A stretch of 46,181 nt of DNA from Clostridia bacterium (GTDB lineage Bacteria > Bacillota_A > Clostridia > Christensenellales > Aristaeellaceae), in assembly GCA_017430945.1 (NCBI GenBank), contig JAFRMB010000099.1, positions 1 through 46,181 of the forward strand. The letters run 5' to 3'. Both the position numbers and the translations under genes were made by a program. Under the pieces are notes generated by a model, which did not search any database, had not been told where the DNA came from, and was given only the letters and a program-made list of their open reading frames with translations. This document shows, in pieces, positions 39,551 to 46,181 of the stretch. Within the stretch, counting starts at the first letter, position 1. Each line of letters begins with the position of its first letter.

Positions 39551-40339
39551 ATGAAGAAAGCGATGCGACTGCTCTGCACGGCTACGCTCATCGCGCTGGC
39601 GCTGTCTGCGTTCGCACTGGCCGAGAGCGACTACACCTACTATCCGGAGAGCGAGGCATATGTCGGCATCTGGGTCGCGGACGGCTTCACGCTTGAGATC
39701 GTGCATATGTACGATGACTACAATCTCTACAACTGCAATATCGACCACGTCACCGGAGAGAACGAGGGCATCAGCTGGATCTATGACGCGTGCGCCTATG
39801 ACGACATCGGCCGCGCGCTGACCAGCATGGAGATCGGCATGAAGTTCGACTATGTGGACGAAGGCGACGGGCGCGTCGCTTCCGATCCGATGTACTACTC
39901 CGACGGCGCGGCGACCTTCCGTCTCAACGATGACGGCACGCTGACCTGGACGGATCTCAAAGAGACGCCCGGCGAGAACGAAACGGTGTTCCGGCGCAGC
40001 GAGGAGCCCGGCGTCGATTACGCCGAATCCGACCTGTACACCCTGGCGGATATGGACGATGCCCTCGGCGCCATAGAGGCCGAATTCTCGACCTGGGAAG
40101 GCTGCAGGATGCACAGCATCCGCTACGCCGGCGACGCATGCGTCAGCGACGAGAACCTGCGCTGGATGAACGAGCTTGGCGGCAAGGATTACGCCGAGTG
40201 CATCGAGTTCCTGAGCACCTTCCATTCGCCCGTCGAAGGCGGCGGCGCATGGGAGGCGGATAAGGAATACATCAACTGGAACTGGTGGCTCGCCCGTGAA
40301 GAGGGCGGCAGCTGGGAGCTTTTGACCTGGGGAGAATGA
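39551..40339 (+). CDS. Secreted protein of unknown function, 262 aa
   Basis: A signal peptide (MKKAMRLLCTATLIALALSAFALAES) is followed by an acidic, Tyr/Trp-rich beta-type domain (YVGIWVADGFTLEIVHMYDDYNLYNCNIDHV), which resembles lipocalin-like stress-response surface proteins (the AYxGxW pattern recurs in the Big_2-thioredoxin protein). It lies 64 bp after the LURP-one-like gene and ends with a Trp-rich tail (WNWWLAREEGGSWELLTWGE). No enzyme motif is seen. Confidence 0.7.
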   Translation: MKKAMRLLCTATLIALALSAFALAESDYTYYPESEAYVGIWVADGFTLEIVHMYDDYNLYNCNIDHVTGENEGISWIYDACAYDDIGRALTSMEIGMKFDYVDEGDGRVASDPMYYSDGAATFRLNDDGTLTWTDLKETPGENETVFRRSEEPGVDYAESDLYTLADMDDALGAIEAEFSTWEGCRMHSIRYAGDACVSDENLRWMNELGGKDYAECIEFLSTFHSPVEGGGAWEADKEYINWNWWLAREEGGSWELLTWGE

Positions 40340-40525
40340 TGCCGCGTCCCCGGCGGCGCAAGCGCCCGTCTGAGATCTGACCTGATATCTGACGGGCCCC
40401 TGAGGGGCACGGGGCCGCGCACCGCCGCCCTTTTCCCCGAAAGATCCGTGATCCCGTCCCGCGTCGGGGTCGCCCCCTGGAAACGACGTGCCCTATCCGA
40501 ACAGCACACGCGGAGGCATCCACCC

Positions 40526-40963
40526 ATGAACGATCGGCTTCTTTTCTTTCTGGTGCTCTTCCCGCTGATCTCGGTCGGCGGCATCGCCCTCATTTGGATC
40601 GGCCAGTCCGGCCTCCGCAAGGCGCGCGAACAGGAAGCATCGGAGCGCACCCGCGCCTCCGGCACGGTGGTCGACCTGGTCCGGCATTTTTCGCTGAGGC
40701 GCGGCAGTACGGCATCCTGGCACCCGGTGGTGGCGTTTCGCGTCGACGGACAGATGGTGCGGCACGAGAGCTGCACCGGATACTGGCTGGACCGATTGGA
40801 GGTCGGAGAGCAGGTGGATATCCTCTACGACACCGACGATCCCGGCCGGTTCCATCTGGAGAAGCTGTTCGACCGGCAGATCGCCGCAGACAGATTGACC
40901 GTCAAAATCGGGATCCTCTGGATCGCCGTCGCCGGCGTCATCGCCGGCATCGTCTCCCGGTAG
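40526..40963 (+). CDS. DUF3592-like membrane protein, 145 aa
   Basis: One membrane helix at the start (LLFFLVLFPLISVGGIALIWIG) and one at the end (KIGILWIAVAGVIAGIVS) frame an extracytoplasmic beta domain with SWHPVVAFRVDGQMVRHES and GEQVDILYDTDDPGRF, the DUF3592 hallmark (VxYDPxNP-like). Function unknown. ATG 40526 follows GGAGG. Confidence 0.8.
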   Translation: MNDRLLFFLVLFPLISVGGIALIWIGQSGLRKAREQEASERTRASGTVVDLVRHFSLRRGSTASWHPVVAFRVDGQMVRHESCTGYWLDRLEVGEQVDILYDTDDPGRFHLEKLFDRQIAADRLTVKIGILWIAVAGVIAGIVSR

Positions 40964-41068
40964 CTGTGCCGCGGCGGACGCCGTGGCTTTCGAGGGGCGG
41001 AAAGAAAAACCGCGCCGCCCCGGGGGCCGTTCAGCCCCTTTCGACGCATCGATCAGGAGGTGTCATCC

Positions 41069-41602
41069 ATGAAGCGTTCGATCGCCCTGCTCGTCGCCCT
41101 GCTTTTGGCCGCCATGCCCGCTGCGGCGGCGGTCGAGGCATTCACCCCCTACGACCATCACATCAAGTACACTGCCAACGGCAAGTACGTCGTCTATGAG
41201 TTCCCCGACATCATGCTCTACCTTCCCATCGAATGGGAGGATGCGGTCACCGTCGAGCAGACCGACCGCGGCGCCGCCTTCTACCAGACCGCCAGCCATG
41301 AGAAGTATCTGGAACAGGACATCCCCGGCGGCGGCTTCCTGTTCGAGCTGCGCGCCAGCGCGGACGAGAGCTATCGCGAGCTCCCCGCCTTTGAGGATCT
41401 CGGGTACAGCGAGGATGCCGGGCTCCACTTCTACCTGCTGCTGCCGTCGGACTACCCCGCCTGGCCGGAGGACGCGGATATCCGGGCGGCGTACGACGAG
41501 ATGCACAGCCAAATCGGCGAGATCGTGGAGAAGGCAAAGCTGTCCCGCAGCATGCACTACTACACCGACGGCATCGAGCACACCGACGCCGGCATGTCGT
41601 AA
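41069..41602 (+). CDS. Secreted protein of unknown function, 177 aa
   Basis: A signal peptide (MKRSIALLVALLLAAMPAAAA) precedes a small acidic alpha/beta domain with YTANGKYVVYEFPDIMLYLPIEWEDAVTVE, FYQTASHEKYLEQDIPGGGFLFELRAS and HFYLLLPSDYPAWPED. CAGGAGG lies 8 bp before ATG 41069. The family is not recognised; it stands alone between the DUF3592 gene and a strong hairpin. Confidence 0.65.
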   Translation: MKRSIALLVALLLAAMPAAAAVEAFTPYDHHIKYTANGKYVVYEFPDIMLYLPIEWEDAVTVEQTDRGAAFYQTASHEKYLEQDIPGGGFLFELRASADESYRELPAFEDLGYSEDAGLHFYLLLPSDYPAWPEDADIRAAYDEMHSQIGEIVEKAKLSRSMHYYTDGIEHTDAGMS

Positions 41603-41687
41603 GCTGGCTGCCGGCCCTCCGGCGGAGGCGGGTGGGCACGGTCCAGGCCCGGTCGTGCTTCGGGAAACATCTATCCTGAAGTCATAC

Positions 41688-41733
41688 AAGGATATCCCCC
41701 GGCATCGTGCAGGCGTTGCCGGGGGATATCCTT
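41688..41733. terminator. 17-bp perfect inverted repeat
   Basis: AAGGATATCCCCCGGCA (41688-41704) pairs perfectly with 41717-41733, with a 12-base loop. No T-tract follows, so it is an unusually strong hairpin rather than a textbook terminator. The rest of the gap 41603-41997 has no supported gene. Confidence 0.65.
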
Positions 41734-41934
41734 CTCTGTACGGGATCGGAGCGCGCGATCACCGGGATCTCCCCCCGTATCTTCCGTAAACTCCGGTCCA
41801 CCCCGATCAGGGTCCGCGACTGCCTCTTCAGAAACAGGGCCATCGATATCACCGTCCGTATCGGCCGCCATCCATCTGTCGCCGACCACCCGCCGCCTCC
41901 GATCTTTGTGGGTCCGAGCATCCCCCCTGGGGGC

Positions 41935-41963
41935 TTGTGTGGCCGCAGTCGATGTATTATACT
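41935..41963 (+). promoter_or_regulatory. Promoter TTGTGT-N17-TATACT
   Basis: TTGTGT at 41935-41940 and TATACT at 41958-41963, about 35 bp before cbiM. No cobalamin or nickel riboswitch is recognisable upstream. Confidence 0.55.
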
Positions 41964-41997
41964 GGACCGGGATCCTGAAAACAGGGAGGACGATATC

Positions 41998-43047
41998 ATG
42001 CACATGGCGGACGCTTTGCTCGCACCCGCGGTCGCGGCAACGATGTATGTGGCATCCGGCGCAACGGCCGTCGCCTCGATCCACAGGCTCAGAAAAGACG
42101 ACGAGCCCCAGAAACTGCCCGTGATGGCCGTCACCGCGGCGCTCGTCTTTGCGGGTCAGATGATCAACTACACCATCCCGGGGACCGGCTCCTCCGGGCA
42201 CATGTGCGGCGGCATGCTGCTGTCCGCGCTGCTCGGGCCCCAGGCCGGGTTCCTGTCCATGATCGTCATACTCGCCATACAATGTCTGTTCTTCGCGGAC
42301 GGCGGGCTGATGGCCCTGGGCGCAAACATATGGAACATGGCGTTTTACGGCTGCTTTGTCGGGTATTACCTGATATGGCGCCCCATCGTCCAGAGCCGCT
42401 GGTTCGGCGACGGAAAAAAGGCGCAGCGGATGCGCATCACGGCGGCCTCTTTGATCGGCTGCATGGTGACGCTGCAGCTCGGCGCGTTTTCCGTGGTGCT
42501 TGAGACCACGCTCTCCGGCATCACCGAGCTGCCCTTCGGCGCTTTTGTCGCGTTGATGCAGCCCATCCACCTGGCGATCGGGCTGGTCGAGGGTTTGATC
42601 ACCTGCGCGGTGCTGCTGTTCGTATACGGATCCCGTCCGGAGCTTTTGCAATGCGTGGAAGTCACGGGCAGGGAAGGCTCAAAGCGGTCGCTGAAGGCGG
42701 TCGTGACGATCCTGGCCGTGGTCGCGCTCTTCATCGGCGGCGGGCTGAGTCTGCTGGCCAGCTCCGATCCGGACGGTCTGGAGTGGGCGCTGTTCGGAAA
42801 CGCCGATGCGGGCTATGCCGCCAACATGGGGCTCGACGAAGAGGCGTACGGCGTTTCGAGCGGTGCGGCGGATCGGGCGGGCGCGATCCAGGAGGCGACG
42901 TCCTTCCTGCCGGATTATGCCTTCCCGGACAATGACACGCCGGTCGGGACCAGTGTGTCGGGCGTCGTCGGGTCGGCCATGGTGGCGGGCTTTGCGCTGC
43001 TGATCTGCTTTGTCGGCGGGTTCTTCCGGAAGCGGAAGGCCCATTGA
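41998..43047 (+). CDS. cbiM: CbiM-type cobalt/nickel ECF transporter component with PDGLE domain, 349 aa
   Basis: The N-terminal Met-His-Met (residues 1-3) forms the metal-binding start required in CbiM/NikM proteins. Six to seven helices follow (PVMAVTAALVFAGQMINYTIPGTGSSGHMCGGMLLSALLGPQAGFLSMIVILAIQCLFF). The C-terminal part carries DPDGLEWALFG, the PDGLE domain that replaces a separate CbiN/NikN subunit, between two further helices. Whether it carries cobalt or nickel cannot be settled by sequence. ATG 41998 follows AGGGAGG. First gene of the metal importer operon. Confidence 0.9.
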   Translation: MHMADALLAPAVAATMYVASGATAVASIHRLRKDDEPQKLPVMAVTAALVFAGQMINYTIPGTGSSGHMCGGMLLSALLGPQAGFLSMIVILAIQCLFFADGGLMALGANIWNMAFYGCFVGYYLIWRPIVQSRWFGDGKKAQRMRITAASLIGCMVTLQLGAFSVVLETTLSGITELPFGAFVALMQPIHLAIGLVEGLITCAVLLFVYGSRPELLQCVEVTGREGSKRSLKAVVTILAVVALFIGGGLSLLASSDPDGLEWALFGNADAGYAANMGLDEEAYGVSSGAADRAGAIQEATSFLPDYAFPDNDTPVGTSVSGVVGSAMVAGFALLICFVGGFFRKRKAH

Positions 43048-43076
43048 ATCCCCGGCACATCCGTGCCCGGGCCTTG

Positions 43077-43152
43077 GGGGCTGTCTCAAAACGCGCTGCG
43101 GTGGATCGATGCTCAACGATCCCTTCGCCGGACGCTGTTTTGAGACAGTCCC
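43077..43152. repeat. MITE-like inverted repeat in the cbi operon
   Basis: A 16-bp terminal inverted repeat of the form GGGRCTGTCTCAAAAC (43077-43092, and complementary at 43137-43152, one mismatch) flanks a 44-bp centre. It lies between cbiM and cbiQ. The end sequence resembles those of Firmicutes IS elements. No transposase is in the window and no clear target duplication is seen, so a plain intercistronic hairpin is the alternative. Confidence 0.55.
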
Positions 43153-43185
43153 GTTTGCAATATCGTGACGGAGCGTGGACAGGTC

Positions 43186-43989
43186 ATGAACAGGATGGAC
43201 AGGGCGTTGCATGAATTTGCAGAGATGGACGAGCTCGCCGCGCGGAGCTCTTTCATCCATGGGCTGCATCCCGCGGCGAAGCTGATCGCGACCGTCGCCT
43301 ACATCCTCGTCACGCTTTCCTTCGACAAGTATGACATCGGCGGGCTGATCCCCATGCTGCTTTGGCCGGTGATCCTCTTTCTGCTGAGCGGGATCGACGT
43401 GCATGCCTGCTTCCACAAGCTGCGCTTCGTGCTGCCCCTGGTGATGGCGGTCGGCCTGTTCAACCCCTTTTTTGACCGGACGATCGCCCTGCGGCTGGGC
43501 GGTATCGCCGTTTCCGGCGGCGTGATCTCCATGCTGACGCTGATGCTCAAGGGCGTGTTCTGCCTGATGGCGTCCTTCCTGCTGATGGCGACGACGCGCA
43601 TCGACAGTCTTTGCGCAGCGCTGCGGGGGTTCCGCGTGCCGAAACTGCTCGTCACGCTGCTGCTGCTGACCTACCGCTATGTGGGCGTGATGACGGAGGA
43701 GCTGGCGATCATGACCGATGCCTATCGCCTGCGCGCGCCCGGTCAGAAGGGCATCCATATCTCCGCCTGGGGATCCTTTCTGGGGCAGCTGCTGCTGCGC
43801 AGCATGGATCGCGCCAGGGAGCTGTACGCCAGCATGCTGCTGCGCGGCTACCACGAGCATTTCCACTACGCGCAGATCGGGGCCTTCTGCACGAAGGACG
43901 CCCTCTATCTCGCCGCCCAGGCGGCCGTCCTTGCGTTTCTGCGGCTGGCAGAGGTCAGCCAGCGGCTCGGCGGGATCCTTTTGAGGTGA
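43186..43989 (+). CDS. cbiQ: CbiQ-type energy-coupling transmembrane protein, 267 aa
   Basis: The ECF T-component family is recognisable by about five helices and the cytoplasmic coupling motifs LRGFRVPKLLVTLLLLTYRYVGVMTEEL and, near the end, ARELYASMLLRGYHEHFHY (the Ala-Arg-Gly grooves for the ATPase). ATG 43186 is chosen because it follows GACAGG; the GTG at 43165 lacks a site. It couples CbiO ATP hydrolysis to CbiM. Confidence 0.9.
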   Translation: MNRMDRALHEFAEMDELAARSSFIHGLHPAAKLIATVAYILVTLSFDKYDIGGLIPMLLWPVILFLLSGIDVHACFHKLRFVLPLVMAVGLFNPFFDRTIALRLGGIAVSGGVISMLTLMLKGVFCLMASFLLMATTRIDSLCAALRGFRVPKLLVTLLLLTYRYVGVMTEELAIMTDAYRLRAPGQKGIHISAWGSFLGQLLLRSMDRARELYASMLLRGYHEHFHYAQIGAFCTKDALYLAAQAAVLAFLRLAEVSQRLGGILLR

Positions 43990-43994
43990 TGCGT

Positions 43995-44717
43995 ATGATC
44001 GAATTCCGGAATGTGAGTTTCGCCTACGAGAAGGACGTGCCGGTCATCCAAAACCTCTCCTTCACGATCGAAGACGGCGAATCGGTCGGGCTGATCGGCG
44101 CCAACGGCGCGGGCAAATCCACGGTCATGAAGCTGCTGCTCGGGCTGCTGCAGGGCGCGGGGCACATATCGGTGGACGGCGTGGCGGTCGCGCGACAGAC
44201 GCTCCCGGAGATCCGGCAGGCGCTCGGGTTCGTGCTGCAGAACTCGGACAACCAGATGTTCATGCCGACGGTCTACGAGGACATGATCTTCGCGCCGCTC
44301 AATTACGGCGTCGGCCGGGAGGCCGCGGAGGCGCGCGTGGACGGTGTGCTCGCCCGCCTGGGCCTTCAGGATCTGAAGCACCGATACAACCACAAGCTCT
44401 CCGGCGGCGAAAAGCGGATGGCGGCCATCGCGACGATCCTGGCGATGGAGCCCCGGGCCATCCTGATGGACGAACCCACCTCCGCGCTGGACCCCTACAA
44501 TCGGCGCGTCGTCATCGATGTGATCCGGCAGCTCGATCAGACCCGGCTGATCGCCTCGCACGATCTGGACATGATCCTGGACACCTGTGATCGGGTTATC
44601 CTGCTCTCCGGCGGCGCCATCGCGGCTGACGGGCCCGCCGGGCGGATCCTGCGCGATCGCGCGCTCCTGGAGGCAAACCGGTTGGAATTGCCGCTGTCCA
44701 TCGCCGGTCGGAAGTGA
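43995..44717 (+). CDS. cbiO: CbiO-type ECF transporter ATPase, 240 aa
   Basis: Walker A GANGAGKST (about residues 36-44), Q-loop FVLQNSDNQMFMPTVYEDM, signature LSGGEKRMAAIATIL, Walker B ILMDEPTSALDP and H-loop ASHDLDMIL are all present. The FVLQNSDNQ motif after the Q-loop is typical of ECF ATPases (CbiO, EcfA). The ATG at 43995 has GAGG 8 bp upstream; ATG 43989 overlaps the cbiQ stop. Last gene of the importer operon. Confidence 0.93.
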   Translation: MIEFRNVSFAYEKDVPVIQNLSFTIEDGESVGLIGANGAGKSTVMKLLLGLLQGAGHISVDGVAVARQTLPEIRQALGFVLQNSDNQMFMPTVYEDMIFAPLNYGVGREAAEARVDGVLARLGLQDLKHRYNHKLSGGEKRMAAIATILAMEPRAILMDEPTSALDPYNRRVVIDVIRQLDQTRLIASHDLDMILDTCDRVILLSGGAIAADGPAGRILRDRALLEANRLELPLSIAGRK

Positions 44718-44756
44718 CGCAGCGCGGGAGCCTCATCCCGTCCGGGCCGCAGGGCA

Positions 44757-44785
44757 TTGCCCGGCGGCCCGCGATCGTGTATAAT
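44757..44785 (+). promoter_or_regulatory. Promoter TTGCCC-N17-TATAAT
   Basis: TTGCCC at 44757-44762 and TATAAT at 44780-44785, 34 bp before the oxidoreductase gene. Confidence 0.6.
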
Positions 44786-44818
44786 GGACTCAGAATACCT
44801 ATTCGGGAGGACACGGAT

Positions 44819-45805
44819 ATGCATGAGATCAGATGGGCGATCGTCGGAACAGGGCACATCGCGAACCGCTTCGCCGCGGGCATGCGCGAGGTGAAGGACG
44901 CAAAGCTGGCTGCGGTGGTGTCTCGCCGCGAGGAGACGGGCCGGGCGTTCGCGGATGCGTACGGCGCACAGGCGGTCTACACAGATTTTGCGGAGATGCT
45001 CGGGCGCGCAAAGCCGGACGTCGTATACATCGGCATCCCGAACGACCTGCATTACGACTGCATCCACCGGGCGCTGGACAGCGGCGTGAACGTGCTCAGC
45101 GAAAAGCCGATGGTGGACACCGTGGCGCAGTTGGACGAGGTCTGTGCGAAGGCGCGGAGCAAGGGCCTGTTCCTGATGGAGGGCATGTGGACGCGCTGCT
45201 TTCCCGCGGTGCGCAAGGTCCGGCAGTGGATCCGCGAGGGCCGCATCGGCGACGTGCTGACGGTGAACGTGAGCTTCGACATCCAGCCGGATTACGACGA
45301 CTGGCAGCCGTGGAAGGCGGGCATCGCCCACTCGGGCGGCGCGCTCAGGGACGTGGGCATCTATTCGCTGGGCGTGGCCAACCTGGCTTTCCCGGGAGCG
45401 CCCGTGGCGGTGTATTCCACGATGCACTTCAACGGCGAGGTGGACGACGCCTGCCGCCTGCTGCTGGACTACGGCGACGGCCGGACCGCCTACGCTGCCG
45501 GCGCCTTCAACCAGATCGGCGACCACACGGCCCGCATCGTGGGCACGAAGGGCAGCCTGTCGTTCGGCCCGGCGTTCTGGTGCCCTTCGGTGGCGGAGCT
45601 GCGGGCGGACGGCGTCGTGGAGCGCTTCGAGGCGCCTTACGCGGCGACGGGCTTCCAGTTCGAGATCATGGCGGTGCAGGACGCCCTGCGGGCGGGCGCG
45701 CCGGAGTGCGCCGATTTCACCCACGCGGAAAGCCGCGTGATCGCGCAGATCATCGAGGATGCCCGCAAGAGCTGGGGCATCGCCTATAGGGCGGACGAAC
45801 AGTGA
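44819..45805 (+). CDS. Gfo/Idh/MocA family oxidoreductase, 328 aa
   Basis: Rossmann motif IVGTGHIANRF at the start, the EKP motif (SEKPMVDT, about residue 98) and the catalytic-domain GGALRDVGIYSLG (about 178-190) are present. Such enzymes are NAD(P)-dependent dehydrogenases of sugars, inositols or their derivatives; trans-1,2-dihydrobenzene-1,2-diol/xylose dehydrogenase-like members have the same MEGMWTRCFP sequence. ATG 44819 follows GGGAGG by about 8 bp. It stands alone with its own promoter. Confidence 0.92.
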   Translation: MHEIRWAIVGTGHIANRFAAGMREVKDAKLAAVVSRREETGRAFADAYGAQAVYTDFAEMLGRAKPDVVYIGIPNDLHYDCIHRALDSGVNVLSEKPMVDTVAQLDEVCAKARSKGLFLMEGMWTRCFPAVRKVRQWIREGRIGDVLTVNVSFDIQPDYDDWQPWKAGIAHSGGALRDVGIYSLGVANLAFPGAPVAVYSTMHFNGEVDDACRLLLDYGDGRTAYAAGAFNQIGDHTARIVGTKGSLSFGPAFWCPSVAELRADGVVERFEAPYAATGFQFEIMAVQDALRAGAPECADFTHAESRVIAQIIEDARKSWGIAYRADEQ

Positions 45806-45974
45806 TGCCCGTGGCTTTGACAGAGGATGATCCTCTGTCCTGCGCCCTTTGAAAGCGGGCTTTGAAGCGGTCGGACAGACGCTCGGCCCCGGCTGCGATC
45901 CCGGAGCACCCGCGCTTTTCCCCGAAGCCGACGTTCGATCGCGCCTGTGTCCGGCGATTTGCAGCTTATCTTCA
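45806..45974. other. Intergenic stretch without gene
   Basis: Between the oxidoreductase and the mobile end no ORF or strong structure is visible. Confidence 0.5.
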
Positions 45975-46140
45975 GGTCAAATCACGACCACCGGCTTAGC
46001 CGGTGGTTTGATTAGGCCCTAGAAGGGCCCAGTACTAGCGAAGCGCCTCAAGGCGCATCGAAACGATCTGCCAACCGCTTGATCGTTCACGGGCAGCCAC
46101 TCAAGTGGCTGCTCGAACTGTTATAACCCCTCAGGGGTTA
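45975..46140 (-). mobile_element. IS200/IS605-like end with a row of short hairpins
   Basis: Six perfect stem-loops follow one another: CCACCGGC/GCCGGTGG (45988-46006), GGCCC/GGGCC (46015-46029), GCGCCT/AGGCGC (46043-46056), ACGATC/GATCGT (46063-46086), GCAGCCACT/AGTGGCTGC (46093-46112) and TAACCCC/GGGGTTA (46124-46140). The outermost, with the flanking AAATCACGACCACC...GGTGGTTTGATT, resembles IS200/IS605 ends that TnpA recognises as hairpins. The row lies just after the stop of a minus-strand ORF, where TnpB-type elements encode their guide (omega/re) RNA. Family and RNA role are inference. Confidence 0.45.
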
Positions 46141-46181
46141 CTTCTTGCCATCTTTTACCGGCTCACCCGTAAACGGGTCAA
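46138..46181 (-). CDS. C-terminal end of a gene entering from the right edge (partial)
   Basis: The minus-strand frame reads DPFTGEPVKDGKK-stop, with the TAA at 46140-46138 inside the last hairpin. Only 13 codons are visible, so the product is unknown; by context it is probably the transposase or TnpB-like gene of the element. Confidence 0.3.
   Translation of the reverse strand, partial: DPFTGEPVKDGKK

Noticed and set aside
41603..41997. Cobalamin or nickel riboswitch before cbiM
   Set aside because: The gap has a 17-bp hairpin and a promoter only; the promoter is about 35 bp from the gene, leaving no room for such an RNA.
41707..41997. N-terminal extension of the cbiM reading frame
   Set aside because: The CbiM start must be MHM for metal binding, and AGGGAGG precedes 41998; the upstream frame includes the promoter.
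1..46181. CRISPR array or cas genes
   Set aside because: No regularly spaced direct repeats with unique spacers and no Cas-like protein; the 10-bp and 22-bp repeats at 493-540 and 681-731 are too short and too few.

Overview
The window looks like chromosomal DNA of an uncultured, GC-rich member of the Bacillota, probably class Clostridia and a gut-type anaerobe. This is inferred from the GGAGG-type ribosome-binding sites, TTGACA/TATAAT-type promoters, BrnT/BrnA, RtcB, LuxS, a PDGLE-type CbiM, a flavin-dependent secreted reductase and an oxygen/NO-type Crp/Fnr-ferredoxin unit; there is no rRNA gene to confirm it. I support about 44 protein genes, three tRNA genes and many hairpins and promoters. 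Both window edges lie in mobile DNA: an IS21-like end at 1-141 and an IS200/IS605-like end with a row of hairpins at about 45975-46181.

Layout. 1-3720 is an accessory, AT-richer region with iteron-like repeats, a secreted orphan protein and a DUF262/DUF1524 (GmrSD-like) nuclease. 4115-6736 is a complete sulfonate/nitrate/taurine-type ABC importer (permease, ATPase, binding protein). 7276-12131 holds membrane proteins: a YczE-like protein, an MgtC-like protein and two overlapping MATE exporter genes, one fused to a RsbW-like ATPase-fold domain. 12390-12955 is a BrnT/BrnA-type toxin-antitoxin pair. 13394-14955 encodes two multi-pass membrane proteins. 15392-16429 is a divergent flavin reductase/HxlR pair around a 14-bp palindrome. 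17128-19338 is a Crp/Fnr regulator divergent from a ferredoxin-like protein and a DUF2249 protein, with a well-placed FNR-like operator. 19765-27597 carries PAP2, a NAGPA-type phosphodiester glycosidase operon bracketed by direct repeats, a Big_2-thioredoxin secreted protein and a membrane-anchored GDPD.

27975-29960 is a small ORF, an attenuator-like hairpin, RtcB RNA ligase, an XRE-type regulator and tRNA-Glu(UUC), tRNA-Asp(GUC), tRNA-Glu(CUC). 30319-35915 holds a Cof-type HAD phosphatase divergent from luxS, a LysR regulator divergent from an FMN/FAD fumarate-reductase-like secreted enzyme, and a TauE/SafE exporter. 36242-37631 is an unusual two-gene operon: a ParB-like domain fused to a HAD-like domain, followed by a free-standing HAD paralogue. 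37862-41602 contains small housekeeping or orphan genes (ACT, NimA-like, LURP-one, DUF3592, secreted proteins). 41998-44717 is a CbiM-CbiQ-CbiO cobalt/nickel ECF importer interrupted by a MITE-like inverted repeat, and 44819-45805 is a Gfo/Idh/MocA oxidoreductase.

A recurring theme is one dispersed gene remnant present three times (3793-4066, 6845-6990, 19523-19690, all on the minus strand), each lying against the same kind of nested hairpin at the end of a plus-strand operon. The most novel items are the ParB-HAD/HAD operon, the MATE-ATPase-fold fusion with its partner exporter, the RtcB-XRE-tRNA cluster, the three-copy remnant-plus-hairpin element and the hairpin array at the right edge.
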